Origin: Adineta ricciae
Lineage: Eukaryota; Rotifera; Eurotatoria; Adinetida; Adinetidae
Assembly (NCBI GenBank): GCA_905250025.1
Contig: CAJNOJ010000253.1
Coordinates: 85,147-149,146, forward strand
Direction of reading: 5' to 3'
Length of the DNA: 64,000 nt
Position numbers and translations under genes: made by a program. Below the pieces are notes generated by a model, which was not told the origin of the DNA, ran no database searches, and saw nothing but the letters and a program-made list of their open reading frames with translations. This document shows positions 43,736 through 55,606 of the stretch, piece by piece. How positions within the stretch are numbered: position 1 is the stretch's first letter; each line of letters opens with the position of its first letter.

Positions 43736-46700
43736 ATGGGACAAAATTTATCGCTAACTAGTTTTTTTCGTCAATTCAGTTCGATTGTAACAAGCAAAAG
43801 AACTGAAACTCCGACTTCTTCAGCATCTCCTATGGACGACGATACCAAACGAATTATTACGATCAATCATGGACCACAGCAAACCAAATTCGTTAGTAAT
43901 CGTATAAGCACAAGCAAATATTCAATTTTATCATTCTTACCGAAATTTCTCTTCGAACAATTCCGAAAATATTCAAATATATTTTTTCTTTGTATTGCTG
44001 TTCTACAAGTACAAGAAAATAGAATTTTTTTTCCTGATTAATTCAATTTGATTCGTTCATTTTAGCAAATTCCTGGTGTATCTCCAACAGGAAGATATAC
44101 AACAGCAGTTCCCCTATCGATTATTCTCTGTTGTGCAGCTATTAAAGAAATTATTGAAGATGTGGTTCGTAATCAATTTGAATTTTTCCGTTGTTTCTAT
44201 TAATAATATCATTTTCTTAGAAACGACATTTCCAAGATGGTGCCGTAAACAAACGACGAGTTTTGAGTAGGTTAAAGATTACTGGTAAATAGTTGAATTA
44301 ATCATTTCGTGTAGTTTATCGGAGTGGCAATTGGTTGTATACAACTTGGCAACGAGTGAAAGTTGGTGATATCGTCAAAGTTCTTGATAATGAATTCTTT
44401 CCAGCTGATCTTGTTTTACTTTCATCTGGGTTTGTCTAAATTAAATTTCCATTTTATCCTAAGCGTTATGCTTGCTTGTTTTTCTTTCTAGTGAGCCACA
44501 TTCAATATGTTACATTCAAACGTCGAATCTTGATGGAGAAACGAATCTTAAAGTCCGACAGGTTAGTATGTTTAGGGAATATTTCAAATAATCGGAGTTA
44601 TTGTTTACAATTTAGGGTTTACCACAAACTGCACATATGATTTCCAGTGTCCAGTTACGAGATCTATTGGGTGTGATTGAATGTGAATTACCCAATCGAA
44701 ATCTTTATGATTTTGCTGGCACATTGAAACTTAATAATGTGGCTTTTCCGATTCCATTAGGTTCTGATCAAATACTTTTACGTGGTTCACAATTGAAGAA
44801 CACTGCGTGGATCTATGGTTTAGTTATTTACAGTGGACATGACACAAAATTAATGATGGTGAGTTTGGTAAACAAAATGCTTAGCTTCATCAAGATCGAT
44901 TTTTTCATTTAGAATTCATCATCAGTTCCATTTAAACGTACAAATGTTGAACAAGTGACAAACAGTCAAGTATGTCGAAAGGATTAGAAATGTTATATTC
45001 TTTTCATTTATATTCTGTCGAAATAGATTTTATTCTTATTGGTTTTGTTGCTTATCCTATGTTTATTCAGTACAATCGCTGGAGAAATATGGAATTATCG
45101 CAATAAAGCAGCACATTGGTATCTTGGCTTAACACGTCTCACAGATGATAAAACAGCCAGTAAATATTTTTCTCATTCAAATAGTAATAGTTATACATAT
45201 TTTTAGATTCGATACCAAATCATTTTGGTTATACATTCTTGACATTCTTTATCTTGTTCAACAATTTAATTCCTATATCTCTACAAATAACAATTGATCT
45301 TGTTAAATTTATTCAAGCATATTTTATCAATTGGGTAAATTGAAATTTCCAAACATGAATTTCCGTTGCAATAATGTATCTTTGTTAATTCAATATAGGA
45401 TATAGATATGTATGATCCGGAAACTGATACTCCAGCTAGTGCACGAACATCTAATTTAAATGAAGAACTCGGACAAGTGAAATATATTTTTTCCGACAAA
45501 ACTGGTACACTAACAAAGAATGTGATGATTTTCAAACAGTGTACTATCAGTGGTATTATGTATGGGTAAGAACGAAGAATTGCGTGTGATTAAAAATCGA
45601 CATATTTGATCTTTTAGATCGGGAAATGTTGCAGAATTTAATAGTTATGAACTGTTGAAAAACTTAGAGTATCATGTAAGTTCGTATTTGCCATGATTGT
45701 CTTCCAATAGATCGATCTGTCATGATGTATTAGTGAAGGAAGAATTATTAGATGTGTGCTTGAAAACACTCGCGTGACGAGAATAGTTGTCTAGGGTGTT
45801 TAGTATTAAGACCTGTCAATATGATTGATTGATTGATCATATTTTTTAGACTAGTAGCAAACAAATTCGTGAATTTCTTACGCTTTTGGCCACATGTCAT
45901 ACAGTTGTACCTGAAAATAAATTGAACACAGATTCATTCAATGACGTTGCGTATCAAGCATCATCTCCAGGTAACACCCATCAATTATGTACTAAGAAGA
46001 AGTTAATTTCGGTGAATGTTGTAGATGAATATGCATTGGTGACAGCAGTGAAAGAAATGGGGGTGGTATTCTTTCGTCGTACACCTGACAGTGTGGTTAT
46101 TAGTTTTGTAAGTCCAATTGATTTAAATTCAGTTGCTAGAAGTTTCGTTTTGTGCAATGTTTAGCGTGGTCAAGAAGAAACATATGAGATCTTGAATGTT
46201 TTGGAATTCAGCAGGTAAATCTGTCTATTCGCCCATATCTTTATGAAAAAAGTTTTATTCTAGTGAGCGAAAACGAATGAGTGTTATTGTTCGTTCCCCC
46301 AACAATGAAATCAAGTTATATTGTAAAGGCGCTGTGAGTTTATCAAAAACCTTTCATAGATAACCATCGAGTTTTCTTGATCATATAGGATAGTGTCATC
46401 ATGGAACGACTTGTAGCCGATGAACCAAATGTTCCACTTACAATGGAACATTTAGAAAGTTTTGCTAAAGACGGCCTTCGAACATTATGTCTTGCTTATC
46501 GAACGTTGACTGATCAAGAGTATAAGGTACATAGAGAGTGAGAATGAACGTTGAAGTTCGTTGCTTGTTCTGTTAGGAATGGCTTGTTCGACATCGGGAA
46601 GCATCAACAGCAATTAACAATCGAAACGAATTAGTTGCTGAGGTAGCAGAAAGAATTGAGAGAAATCTGATTCTGTTGGGTGCAACCGGTATTGAAGATA

Positions 46701-49230
46701 AACTACAAGACGTAAGCAGTGATTGTATTCATAAACTCGATTATTATGACGGATGTTCTATTGAAATTTGCAGCAAGTTCCAGACAGTTTATCAATGTTA
46801 TTGAAAGCTGGTATCAAAGTAATATTTTTGACAAAGGATACTCTGAAATCTATTTCCTAAGACACATAGATTTGGGTATTGACGGGTGATAAAAAGGAAA
46901 CAGCCGTTAATATTGGTTATTCGTGCAAACTTCTATCGGATCAATTGTTGAATTTAACATTGGATGAAGCAACCCTTGATGTAACTAGAAAGTGTTATTA
47001 GAAAACGAATGATGATTGTTACTTTTTAGGATACGCAACGTCAATTACGTGAACACTGTCAAACATTTGGCGACTCATTACGAAAAGAAAATCTTGCTTC
47101 ACTTATTATTGAAGGCAAAACACTTAAATACGCATTATCACCATCCTGTCGGCAAGATTTTCTCGACTTAGCAATATCCTGCAAAACAGTTATTTGTTGC
47201 CGGTAAGAATTTCCTATGATAGACAGCGAACTTCGATCGATTTTTCTTGAACTATTCCAGTGTCAGTCCGAAACAAAAGGCTGAAGTTGTTGAATTAGTT
47301 AAACAATCAACAAATGAAATAACTTTAGCAGTTGGTGATGGTGCCAATGATGTTGGAATGATTCAAACCGCACACGTCGGTGTAGGAATCATGGGTCGAG
47401 AAGGTGTTCAAGCTGCATGCGCATCGGACTATACCATTGGGCAATTTCGATTTCTAACGAAATTATTATTCGTTCACGGTGTTTGGAGTTACCGACGTTT
47501 ATGCAAAGTACTACTTTATTCCTTCTACAAAAACATCTGTCTCTATGTCATGGAAGTAAGTTTCAATAGAATCAAATGTGTACAATGCTATTCGATGAAA
47601 TTGTTTTAGCTTTGGTTTGCATTTCATAATGGTTTTTCTGGACAAATTCTCTTTGAACGGTGGACAATAGCAATTTACAATGTTTTATTTACTGCAGCGC
47701 CGCCAATGGCCTTGGGATTACTAGATCGATGTTGTAGTGCAGAGACAATGATGAGATTTCCGGCCATTTATAAGATGTCGCAAAATCGATCGGACTTCAA
47801 TATTAAAGTAAATTCCGTTCGAACGAATTGGTTTTCTTTCTGATCAACTAAATTGTTTTCAGGTTTTCTGGAGTTGGTGTCTGAACGCTGTTTATCATTC
47901 AATTATTCTCTACTTCATGTCCTACGCTATGCTTCGACATGGTATGTCATTGAATTAATTATTCATTGAAAGATTTCACAGAACACAAATGAGATCACTA
48001 ATGTATCCGAAAAGAAAAATGTTCTTGTTTATAGATGTTGCTCATCCTAATGGAATTGTTTTCGGAAGTCATCTATTTCTGGGCAATTGCGTTTACACTG
48101 TAATTTGAGATTGCTCTTTAGTTTTAAGTCATGCTTAATAACTAACCTCCCACTCATTAGCTGTTTAAAGCTTCATTATCATTTCTAAAGTTTCTACTCA
48201 TACTTGACTGTATAATAATTTGCATGCAATCTTTTTTTACCTTTGCTTGCTCATTTTTTTGTCCATAGACGTTGCATATAGCAACGGACAAGCGGGCGAT
48301 TATTTACTCCTAGGCAATATGATTTACACGGTATGTCTGGTCTAATATGTTGTGCTTTAATCTAATCTCTTGCATGACTCTACTATATGTATTAAATGAT
48401 GAAATCGAAGAATAAACTCGAAACTTCTTCTTCTGTGAATATTTTAGTATGTTATCTTTGTCGTTTGTCTCAAAGCTGGATTGGAAAGTGATTCATGGAC
48501 AATGGTAAACAAAGACTAAACTGAACATTTTCTTGATCTAGCATTTCTTTTCAGCTTACACATATTGCTATTTGGGGAAGTATTGCTTCGTGGTTTGTGT
48601 TCTTCATTATCTACAGTAATATCTGGCCAACAATTCCATTGGCGCCGGAAATGCGTGGTATGGTAAGTATTCTCTCGAAGTTCAAACTGATGTCTAGATA
48701 TTCCTACGCATGATTGTGATTGTCTTTCAAGGCAAAGTACGTTTTCTCAAGCATGTATTTTTGGTTTGGTTTAATCTTGATTCCAATAACTGCATTATTG
48801 GCTGATTTCATCTATAATTGGTAAATCAAATTGATATGATCTCCTCTCGTTCTTTCACATTTGAAATTTTTCGACGTAGTTTGCAACGAACACTTTACAA
48901 AACTTTGATGCAAGAAGTGCAAGAAAAAGAAGTTGCAAATCAAGATCCGTATGATTTAGTCATGGCTCGACAAACATCAACCGTGTCGCGTGTTGCAGAA
49001 CGACTCGCTTTATTAAAAAGCGTGTTTGTTCGAACGCGAACACCGAAAATGTCGGGAATTATTCCTGGACCTTATCGTAAGTCATACACATTTCCCTTTC
49101 TGATCGTCGCACCGATTCAATTTTCTTCCTAGATGGTTTTGCTTTTTCACAAGAAGAAGACGGTGTTGTACCACAAAATCAGCTCATACGAACCTACGAT
49201 ACAAATATTCAGAAACCTCCGGGTCTTTAA
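43736..49230 (+). CDS. ATP8A: P4-type ATPase, phospholipid flippase close to ATP8A
   Basis: 29 coding exons; first 43736-44008, last 49133-49230; introns mostly 47-65 bp. The spliced product is 1164 or 1165 residues, the size of ATP8A1. Motifs in order: '[14 protein letters not shown]', LDGETNLK (actuator loop of P4-ATPases), '[10 protein letters not shown]', [10 protein letters not shown] (phosphorylated Asp), SSPDEYALV, 'YCKGADSVI', [21 protein letters not shown], then six C-terminal helices with '[10 protein letters not shown]' and '[11 protein letters not shown]' and a tail '[12 protein letters not shown]' like that of ATP8A. It should move phosphatidylserine to the cytosolic leaflet together with a CDC50 subunit. 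The N-terminus MGQNLS could be myristoylated. Exons 48035-48099 and 48269-48330 are alternatives. Confidence 0.95.
48035..48099 (+). other. ATP8A: Flippase alternative exon 24a
   Basis: 65 bp, encodes [22 protein letters not shown] with flanking AG and GT. It covers the loop and helix start between TM7 and TM8. It is the homologue of exon 24b. Both have length 2 mod 3, so using both or neither shifts the frame. Confidence 0.75.
48269..48330 (+). other. ATP8A: Flippase alternative exon 24b
   Basis: 62 bp, encodes [21 protein letters not shown] with flanking AG and GT. Its 'DYLLLGN' is the form closest to vertebrate ATP8A, so it is probably the ancestral choice. Confidence 0.75.
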
Positions 49231-50576
49231 ATTTCAAATATATATTTTTATTCCATATCGGCTAGTCATGCAACTCTTTCGATTGTTGTTGATGAGGTTC
49301 ATGTTTATCTCTGCCAATAATACTCACACGATAAAAGTAACCTGTTCCTTTTTCTTTCTGGAATGAACAAATCTTATTTATTGATCTGATTTCCTTCTCC
49401 TTCTTCGTGGAATTCTCTCTGGCTATTTTTGTCGACATTGTATTCCATTATCTCATTGTTGTTTGTTTTCTTCAAGTCGTGATTTACATATTTCTATTTT
49501 TCTTCTACTTTTCATTGGCGTTGGACGGCATTGTATTTATTTGTCTATTATACATTAATCATTGGCATTGAATATTAACATTAAACAGGTGAAGAGAGTT
49601 TGAGGAAAAAACAGCAACAGCGATCTAATATATTGGATTAAAGGCCAAGATTTGCGCACTCCTCCTCAGTCTGATAAAAGAGTTCGAAGTCGGCATGTAA
49701 TCAAATGCATCTTAGTTGTAGAAAAAAATCGAGGGAATCTTTCAACATAAGAGACAAATCCGAGTTCATTCGGAACTAATTGTTGCCTTCTCTCGAGAAA
49801 AGGATGATTACGAAAGAAGTTCTTATTTGTTATTAGTATCATCTGTTTTATATATCAACGAGAACAAAGTTCAGCTGTTCATAAATGTGATCATATTTAT
49901 AATAATAAATAAAAAAACGGCACATATCATTTGCATTCTTCATTAAAAAAATCAATTCTATTATTGTTCAATTACAAAATCAGAAGAATAAGAAATGAAC
50001 ACTACAATCCTGAGGCTTCTTTCAACGTATGATCTCGCATATACCAATCGTAAATCTATTTAATTAAAATTCATTTTCTTTCTCTTGTGTCATATCAAAA
50101 GTGAGAACATTGATGGACGGAAGACGTGCATTGACAAGTGTAATGTATATAAATACAGAATAAGAGTAGTGATCATGTCACTTGACTCTCACTTGCGGTC
50201 CGTCGAGCTAAATATAATGAGAATAAGACAAGACAGACAAGAGTTGTCACTTGTAAACGAATACCGCTGGCTGCACAACTACGACTGTCCCCTAAAAGTA
50301 AAAAAGAAAGATTTCTGTCAGCTTAGTCGTTTAATCTTCGACGAATAAGAAGATAAGGACATTTCATTTGTCTTCGACTATTCATCATCTATCAAATTTA
50401 AAGGGAACCCTTTGCATAATCAGTTACTCTTTCTCCGTTCGTAAAATGTCGATTTTGAAATTCTCAGCTATAGATACTCTACTCATAATGAAGTAAGAGA
50501 AACTTCACTATTGAATTGTGTTCAAGTGGATATTGAGAAAAAGAAAGAATGCATGATGCAATAGAATGCAACTTAC
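49231..50576. other. Intergenic after the flippase
   Basis: Contains the flippase 3' UTR and a likely polyadenylation signal (AATAAATAAA near 49900). TATATAAATAC at about 50147 precedes a short frame (50175-50348, MSLDSHLRSVE...) that I cannot assign. No other feature. Confidence 0.45.
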
Positions 50577-50951
50577 GAACGAGAAGTTCCACTCGATCCT
50601 GAAAACCGGTTGTTTGATCGACACACATATAGGTACCACTGTCGTTGAAGTTAACAGACTTGATTTGAAAGAAATGCTGCAATTGATCGGGTGAATATGC
50701 TGTATATCGAGGGTTATTTGAATAACCACGTTGCCAGATGACGCGTGGAGGTTTTAACGAGGCACGCGTTTGAAAATACCAATCAAGTTTAAGATGAGAC
50801 ACACGTTCGGGTGTAGAACAATTAAGCACAGCAAAATAATCATCAATTGAAACAGAGACAACAATGACAAATGGAGTACCGGGTGGATTATTACTGTCAC
50901 TCGAAGTACGTAAACGACGATAACGACGAAATAGACTATCTTCAATACACA
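50577..50951 (-). CDS. Orphan exon with an immunoglobulin-like domain
   Basis: The exon has an acceptor (TTTTAG) before 50951 and a donor (GTAAGT) after 50577. It encodes an Ig domain: first Cys in 'FAVLNCSTPERV', Trp in 'LKLDWYF', and the 'NFNDSGTYMC' end motif, then 'FQDRVELLVR'. It is surely part of a longer cell-surface or secreted protein. Its 5' neighbour exons would lie beyond the N at 51051, and no matching 3' exon is found down to 49231. Partial gene. Confidence 0.65.
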
Positions 50952-51050
50952 CTAAAACACAGAAAGACAGGCAATTGTTTCCTACGTGCTTTATTGCCAA
51001 CACCTGAATCAACTTGGATATTCAATTATCTAGTTGACAAATTATCTTCA

Positions 51051-51051
51051 N
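51051..51051. other. Single-N scaffold join
   Basis: Lies 100 bp upstream of the Ig exon. Confidence 0.85.
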
Positions 51052-51199
51052 ATGTAAAGGACTTCCGTTTTTGTTTTGAGTAGAGCGAGAATCAAGCATG
51101 CTTATTATGGAAGGAGAAGAAACACAGTGAAGCGCAATAAAAAGGAATAGTAACAGTCATAGTTATTGAATGAACAGAGTCTGATAACAGAATGAGAAG

Positions 51200-51239
51200 G
51201 AGAGAGAGAGAGAGAGAGAGAGAGAAGAAGAAGAAGAAA
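51200..51239. repeat. (GA)n/(GAA)n microsatellite
   Basis: About fourteen GA units followed by four GAA units. It makes the low-complexity frames seen on the other strand. Confidence 0.85.
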
Positions 51240-51349
51240 AGGAGGTAAAAGAAATCATGTTTATATGTATTGTGTGACTTTTTGGTCATGCTATTGCTGT
51301 CCATCGGGGAGAGAAACGTGCAATGCTTACGAATAACGTAATAAAACAA

Positions 51350-53269
51350 TCCACTACAACAATTTTCTTGTAGTCTTCTGTTTTACCAATCATTTGTTCA
51401 TGCATTTACCCATTCTCATAGATTACGTGCGTGAATTTAGAAATCTTCAGAGATTCAGCGAATGCATGAATACAAGAACTTCTTTGTTCATCACTCAACA
51501 ACAAAGTCTATACACATGTGAGGACAGAAAATGTACCAATTGACATCATCAATCATTACTTACGTTGACGAACAAAAATCAGCTTTGTTCTATTGTATAT
51601 CTACTATACCATTTATAAAAGGCAATAGATCAGAAAACTGACAGTTTTTTCCAATTAGCCGCCAGCAAAATTGACAAGACAACATTAAATAATCTTATTA
51701 CCTCTCATTTATTTAATCGGTTTACAATACATCTCTACCGAGTTCGAATTCAGGCAAAAAAAAGATTTTTCTAGTCAATTGTATACCAAATGATCTCGTC
51801 TAATTATGATTAAAAAACGTGTGACATTGACAAAATCGAATAGAAGGCTGCTTTTGTCTCACTGATAGGGATGAACATCCATACAAGATGAAGATGATGG
51901 CTGTTAGAACGACGTCAATAGAATGTGCGCAACATTGAACACGCAAGCAAATGCATAATAAGGAAACGCGTTAAGAAAAAAGTGGAATGAAATCATCTCA
52001 GAGACAACTTCCATTTTGAAGGAGAACTTCTCTCCTCATATGCGTTTTCTATGTCGGTATTTATTTAATATTTTCCTTTTCTTGTTCGTGTATGAAGAGC
52101 GAGACAGCGAGGAAGAAAACAAATCTCTCATTTGCTATCTGTTATTTTAGTCATGAACAATTGACTTGATAATTATTATATCTCGATATCGTAATGAGAT
52201 AATTGTGACAGTTATAATAAGTCTTAAGGAATTTCTTTTCAACCGATGAGGTATTATATACTTATTTGTCTATTCTGTTAATGTTGCGTGTTATGTATAT
52301 AGAAGATGATGAGTTCGTTGGAGAATTTTCTTTCTTTTGATTTCTTTCGCAGAATTTCTGCTCTACCAACATCAACACCATCATCATCATCATCATCGAT
52401 AGTAAAAGCTTTTGGTACTTACGCCATTGATGATACAAAGAAAAGAGAAACTAAGAGGCAATGACTGAAAGTGATAATGAAGCATGAATCTATTGAGAAC
52501 ATAATGGAGCGAATCACTAGTTATGCTGCATTTCTTTTTTCTCCTCTTCAGCCATTAAGCATCGATTGAGTCGTCATCGACTGTTCAAGGAGATGATGAG
52601 ACGACACCATCATCATCACTGTCTAATAGAGAACGATCAGATAATGTGTGTAAATTCGGCGCCTTTATAGCCATAGTCTAGCAGAAAAGAACGACAAGTG
52701 TCTATTGAATAGTTCATTTGATCATAAGTTGCTCAATCAATAGCCATAACTGATCTATTCACATCAGATAAAAGTGTCCTAGAGTTCTACCGAGATCGAT
52801 AAAAAAAAAGAATGAAGACGATTGATTACAAAACAAACTTTCCCAGGAACAATGGATACGATAGTAGTCATTTTTTTCCTTCTTCTTTGGAGGAAAAGCC
52901 ACAGGGACGTTTTTTTTATCACGATAAATAAAATTGCTCTCTTGATGTGTGTTTTGTGATATATAATGACATCAGTAACTCAATACTAGACGATCCATGA
53001 AGTTTTATAAGACATTTATTAGTCAAATAACTGTTGTTACTTTCAAGAACTAAAAGAACAATATGATTTTGATTGGTTTCGTTCGATTGACATCAGATTA
53101 ACTATGAAAATGTTAAAGGAATATGTCTTGATGATTTCCACTTTATACTAATCAGCTGAACTTCTATCTAATTGCATATACTGTAAACAATCTAGAAAAT
53201 AGAACTCGTCGAAAACAAATCTCATGCTTAGAGCTAAATCCCAAATTCCTTGTTTTCAGCGTTTCTGAT
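51350..53269. other. Intergenic with one small candidate frame
   Basis: Mostly AT-rich without signal. The part at 52306-52464 is listed separately. A Ser-rich stretch near 52565-52680 (TCA/TCG codons after a CTCTTCAG acceptor-like site) might be another exon of the same unit. Confidence 0.4.
52306..52464 (+). CDS. Small Ser-rich frame, possible exon or peptide
   Basis: 52 codons from ATG ATG: MMSSLENFLSFDFFRRISAL, then a Ser run and FGTYAIDDTKKRE, ending at TGA. The codon pattern and composition look coding, but no homologue comes to mind and the Ser run is a simple TCA/ATC repeat. Low confidence. Confidence 0.25.
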   Translation: MMSSLENFLSFDFFRRISALPTSTPSSSSSSIVKAFGTYAIDDTKKRETKRQ

Positions 53270-54115
53270 TTATAATATAATAATAAGAATTACGATTCCA
53301 GCAATTAAACTTAGTGACGAGCAACCAATGAGTAGTTTAATGTTGCTTGTCATATTTTGCAAGGACCATCGAGATGGATTCCATCTCACTGGTGGGCGTT
53401 GATAAGTGTTTACATTAGTAATAATTGTTGTTGGTAATGATATATTTTGTTGTATTGTTGATATACCCATTGTCATGGAGTCTGCAGTTTCAATACCGGG
53501 AAGAGCAAAACATGATGTGTGCTTCTGATAGGACAATTGATCGTCTAATGAATTCATCTTAGAAAACACCACTGATTTCATACTTGTGTCAGTGTCACAT
53601 ATTGGTATTTTGTTATTTATGTCTACTGCTGATCGTTTTCGATTAAGTGATAACGAATGGTCACGATCTGAAATATCCAGTGTGTCAGTACTTGTTAACT
53701 CAGTTAAATCGATTTTCACTGTTTCAGTCAGTTTACTGTTACTACATGTCAGAACAGTCAGAGCAGTTGTATTTGTTGCTGTGCGTGTCAATGGAGTCAA
53801 ATCATCGGAGACAGCAGTTGGCTTTGGTAGACTATTTATAGAGTAAAGATATAAAAATGATTGGTCAGACGGGGTGGGATGAGTTTCGTGCGGTTTATTT
53901 TCCACTGGTAAATTTGAAACTGTGTCGAATAATGAAAGAGGCATTTGATTGGCATTTTTGTTACTTCGTGCAACCGCTTTTTGTTGGAGTATTTCGCGTT
54001 CACCATCAGATTCATCATCATCGTCATTGGTAATAGACTTGGAAACTTGTTGATGTTGGTGGTGATGTCTTCGATAAGATAGTCGAGTATGTTTCGAACG
54101 ATGAACTGTTTTCAT
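53270..54115 (-). CDS. Low-complexity protein with a C-terminal membrane anchor
   Basis: 281 residues, one exon. His/Gln-rich and acidic start (RRHHHQHQQ, NDDDDESDGE), a long Ser/Thr-rich disordered middle, a basic-aromatic patch 'RPPVRWNPSRWSLQNM' near 240-255, then a hydrophobic segment at about 259-281 that reaches the very end. This is the form of a tail-anchored protein, facing the cytosol with insertion after translation. No known family. It lies 137 bp downstream of the CoA kinase gene on the same strand. Confidence 0.55.
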   Translation of the reverse strand: MKTVHRSKHTRLSYRRHHHQHQQVSKSITNDDDDESDGEREILQQKAVARSNKNANQMPLSLFDTVSNLPVENKPHETHPTPSDQSFLYLYSINSLPKPTAVSDDLTPLTRTATNTTALTVLTCSNSKLTETVKIDLTELTSTDTLDISDRDHSLSLNRKRSAVDINNKIPICDTDTSMKSVVFSKMNSLDDQLSYQKHTSCFALPGIETADSMTMGISTIQQNISLPTTIITNVNTYQRPPVRWNPSRWSLQNMTSNIKLLIGCSSLSLIAGIVILIIIL

Positions 54116-54252
54116 CTGATCGATAATCTTTTATTTAAAAAAAGTTTGTTTACAAGTGAAGAATAAGTATACATGAATAGAATCCGAGACAATGAAACGA
54201 AATATTATTTTGATTTCTATTCTCAATTCAAATCAAAAGCGCCAATCACAAA

Positions 54253-54969
54253 TTATTGTCGATTACTCCATTGATCATATAAATCCCACAGACGAAGAAT
54301 CCCATAAACAACAGATAAAGGTATGAAAAGTGCAACAAACCATGCTATTGTAGACAATTGACTCGGTTGGATTGTTGACACAAATGCTTGCAATCGCTTG
54401 TGTAAAACATCCTTCGTATCACTATTATCGATAACATAACGCGCTCGTCGGCATTTTTCCTTTATATTGATTTGTGCATTTATACGTTTTAATGCTTGTT
54501 GGTCATCTTGAATATTGTCACGTTGTTTCAAACGTTCTAATTGCAATAATTCATCGCAACAAATCACTAATGTATGCGATAGATATTTATCAAGACCAAC
54601 TTCGAATAACAGCGGTACATCCCAAATAATCAAAGAATGGAATTGAAAGAAATGTTTGATTATTTGTTTGAACGCTTCACGACGGATAAAACCATGTGTA
54701 CATTGATTTAGTTGTTTACGCAGCTGATCATTACCGAAGATAATATCGCCTAAACGTTTCCGATCGATTCTCCGACTATTCGATTCGAGAATGTTCATAT
54801 GACCGAAATGCTTTACAACTAGATTGTAAGCGGGTTGATCAGGTTCAACAACAAGACGTGCTATTTGATCGGCATCAACGACTGGAATGTTTTGGACCTT
54901 GAAATATTCGCTTGCTGCCGTCTTACCAGTGGCTATGCCACCCGTCAAACCGAGAATTAGCATATTCAA
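54253..54969 (-). CDS. DCAKD: Dephospho-CoA kinase domain protein (DCAKD type)
   Basis: 238 residues, no intron. P-loop GLTGGIATGKT at about 7-17, 'VVDADQIARLVV' near 30-41, 'IWDVPLLFEVGLDKY' near 117-131, and 'LKQRDNI' with nearby arginines in the lid. It phosphorylates the 3' hydroxyl of dephospho-CoA, the last step of CoA synthesis. As in animal DCAKD proteins, a C-terminal hydrophobic helix ('WFVALFIPLSVVYGILRLW', near 210-230) follows the kinase domain, suggesting attachment to a membrane such as the mitochondrial outer membrane. Complete and without oddities. Confidence 0.92.
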   Translation of the reverse strand: MNMLILGLTGGIATGKTAASEYFKVQNIPVVDADQIARLVVEPDQPAYNLVVKHFGHMNILESNSRRIDRKRLGDIIFGNDQLRKQLNQCTHGFIRREAFKQIIKHFFQFHSLIIWDVPLLFEVGLDKYLSHTLVICCDELLQLERLKQRDNIQDDQQALKRINAQINIKEKCRRARYVIDNSDTKDVLHKRLQAFVSTIQPSQLSTIAWFVALFIPLSVVYGILRLWDLYDQWSNRQ

Positions 54970-55606
54970 AAAATACAGATGTGATTATCTATGAGAACAA
55001 GGAAATAAGGTTTATTCAAAAAAGAATCTTTTGCCATTTTCATTATGTGGATCATCATCAACTATCTACAAAAGTAATTGGGAACGAAAATGTTGTGGTG
55101 TGTGAGTGATTTTTTTGCATTATTTATAGTGATATGTTATAAATAGTTGAGCAGAATGAAAAGCTGATAGAGTTCGTTGATATCTTTATGCACAATCGTA
55201 TAAAAAATATCGATTTTGTTTTATTCGATGGTATAAACTAGTTCTTTTTCTTAAACACGAATAAAAATAATGAGAAAATGCAAATCAAACAGGAAGAAAA
55301 AAAAGAGAATCGAAATAAAGTGTTGTTTTTTAGAACGAGAAGAAAAAAACATGTACGCGAAAATAAATGGCTTGAAAAGACCTAGGGAGAAAAGCACGCA
55401 AGATCTAGAATGCTTGGTTGAATATTCATTTTCTTTGAGAACATTGTTTATAGTCATTATGGAATATATATGGAGACACACACATCGTCATTAGACATCA
55501 AACGGATAAGAAAAAAGAGGAAGTAAATGAGAGAATGCATGAATGAGAGAATTTCGTTAACAATTGAACGCGAATGAGAGAAAGAGAGAGAAAAGTAAAT
55601 GAGTAC
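54970..55606. other. Intergenic, nothing supported
   Basis: 5' flank of the CoA kinase and 3' flank of the PITP gene. A-rich stretch around 55260-55350. Confidence 0.5.

Noticed and set aside
51092-51349. Leu/Ser/Phe-rich minus-strand frame
   Set aside because: Produced by the (GA)n/(GAA)n tract.
53586-53846. Plus-strand 86-codon frame inside the tail-anchored protein gene
   Set aside because: Shadow of the longer minus-strand frame, which has a start, a continuous chain and a membrane anchor.
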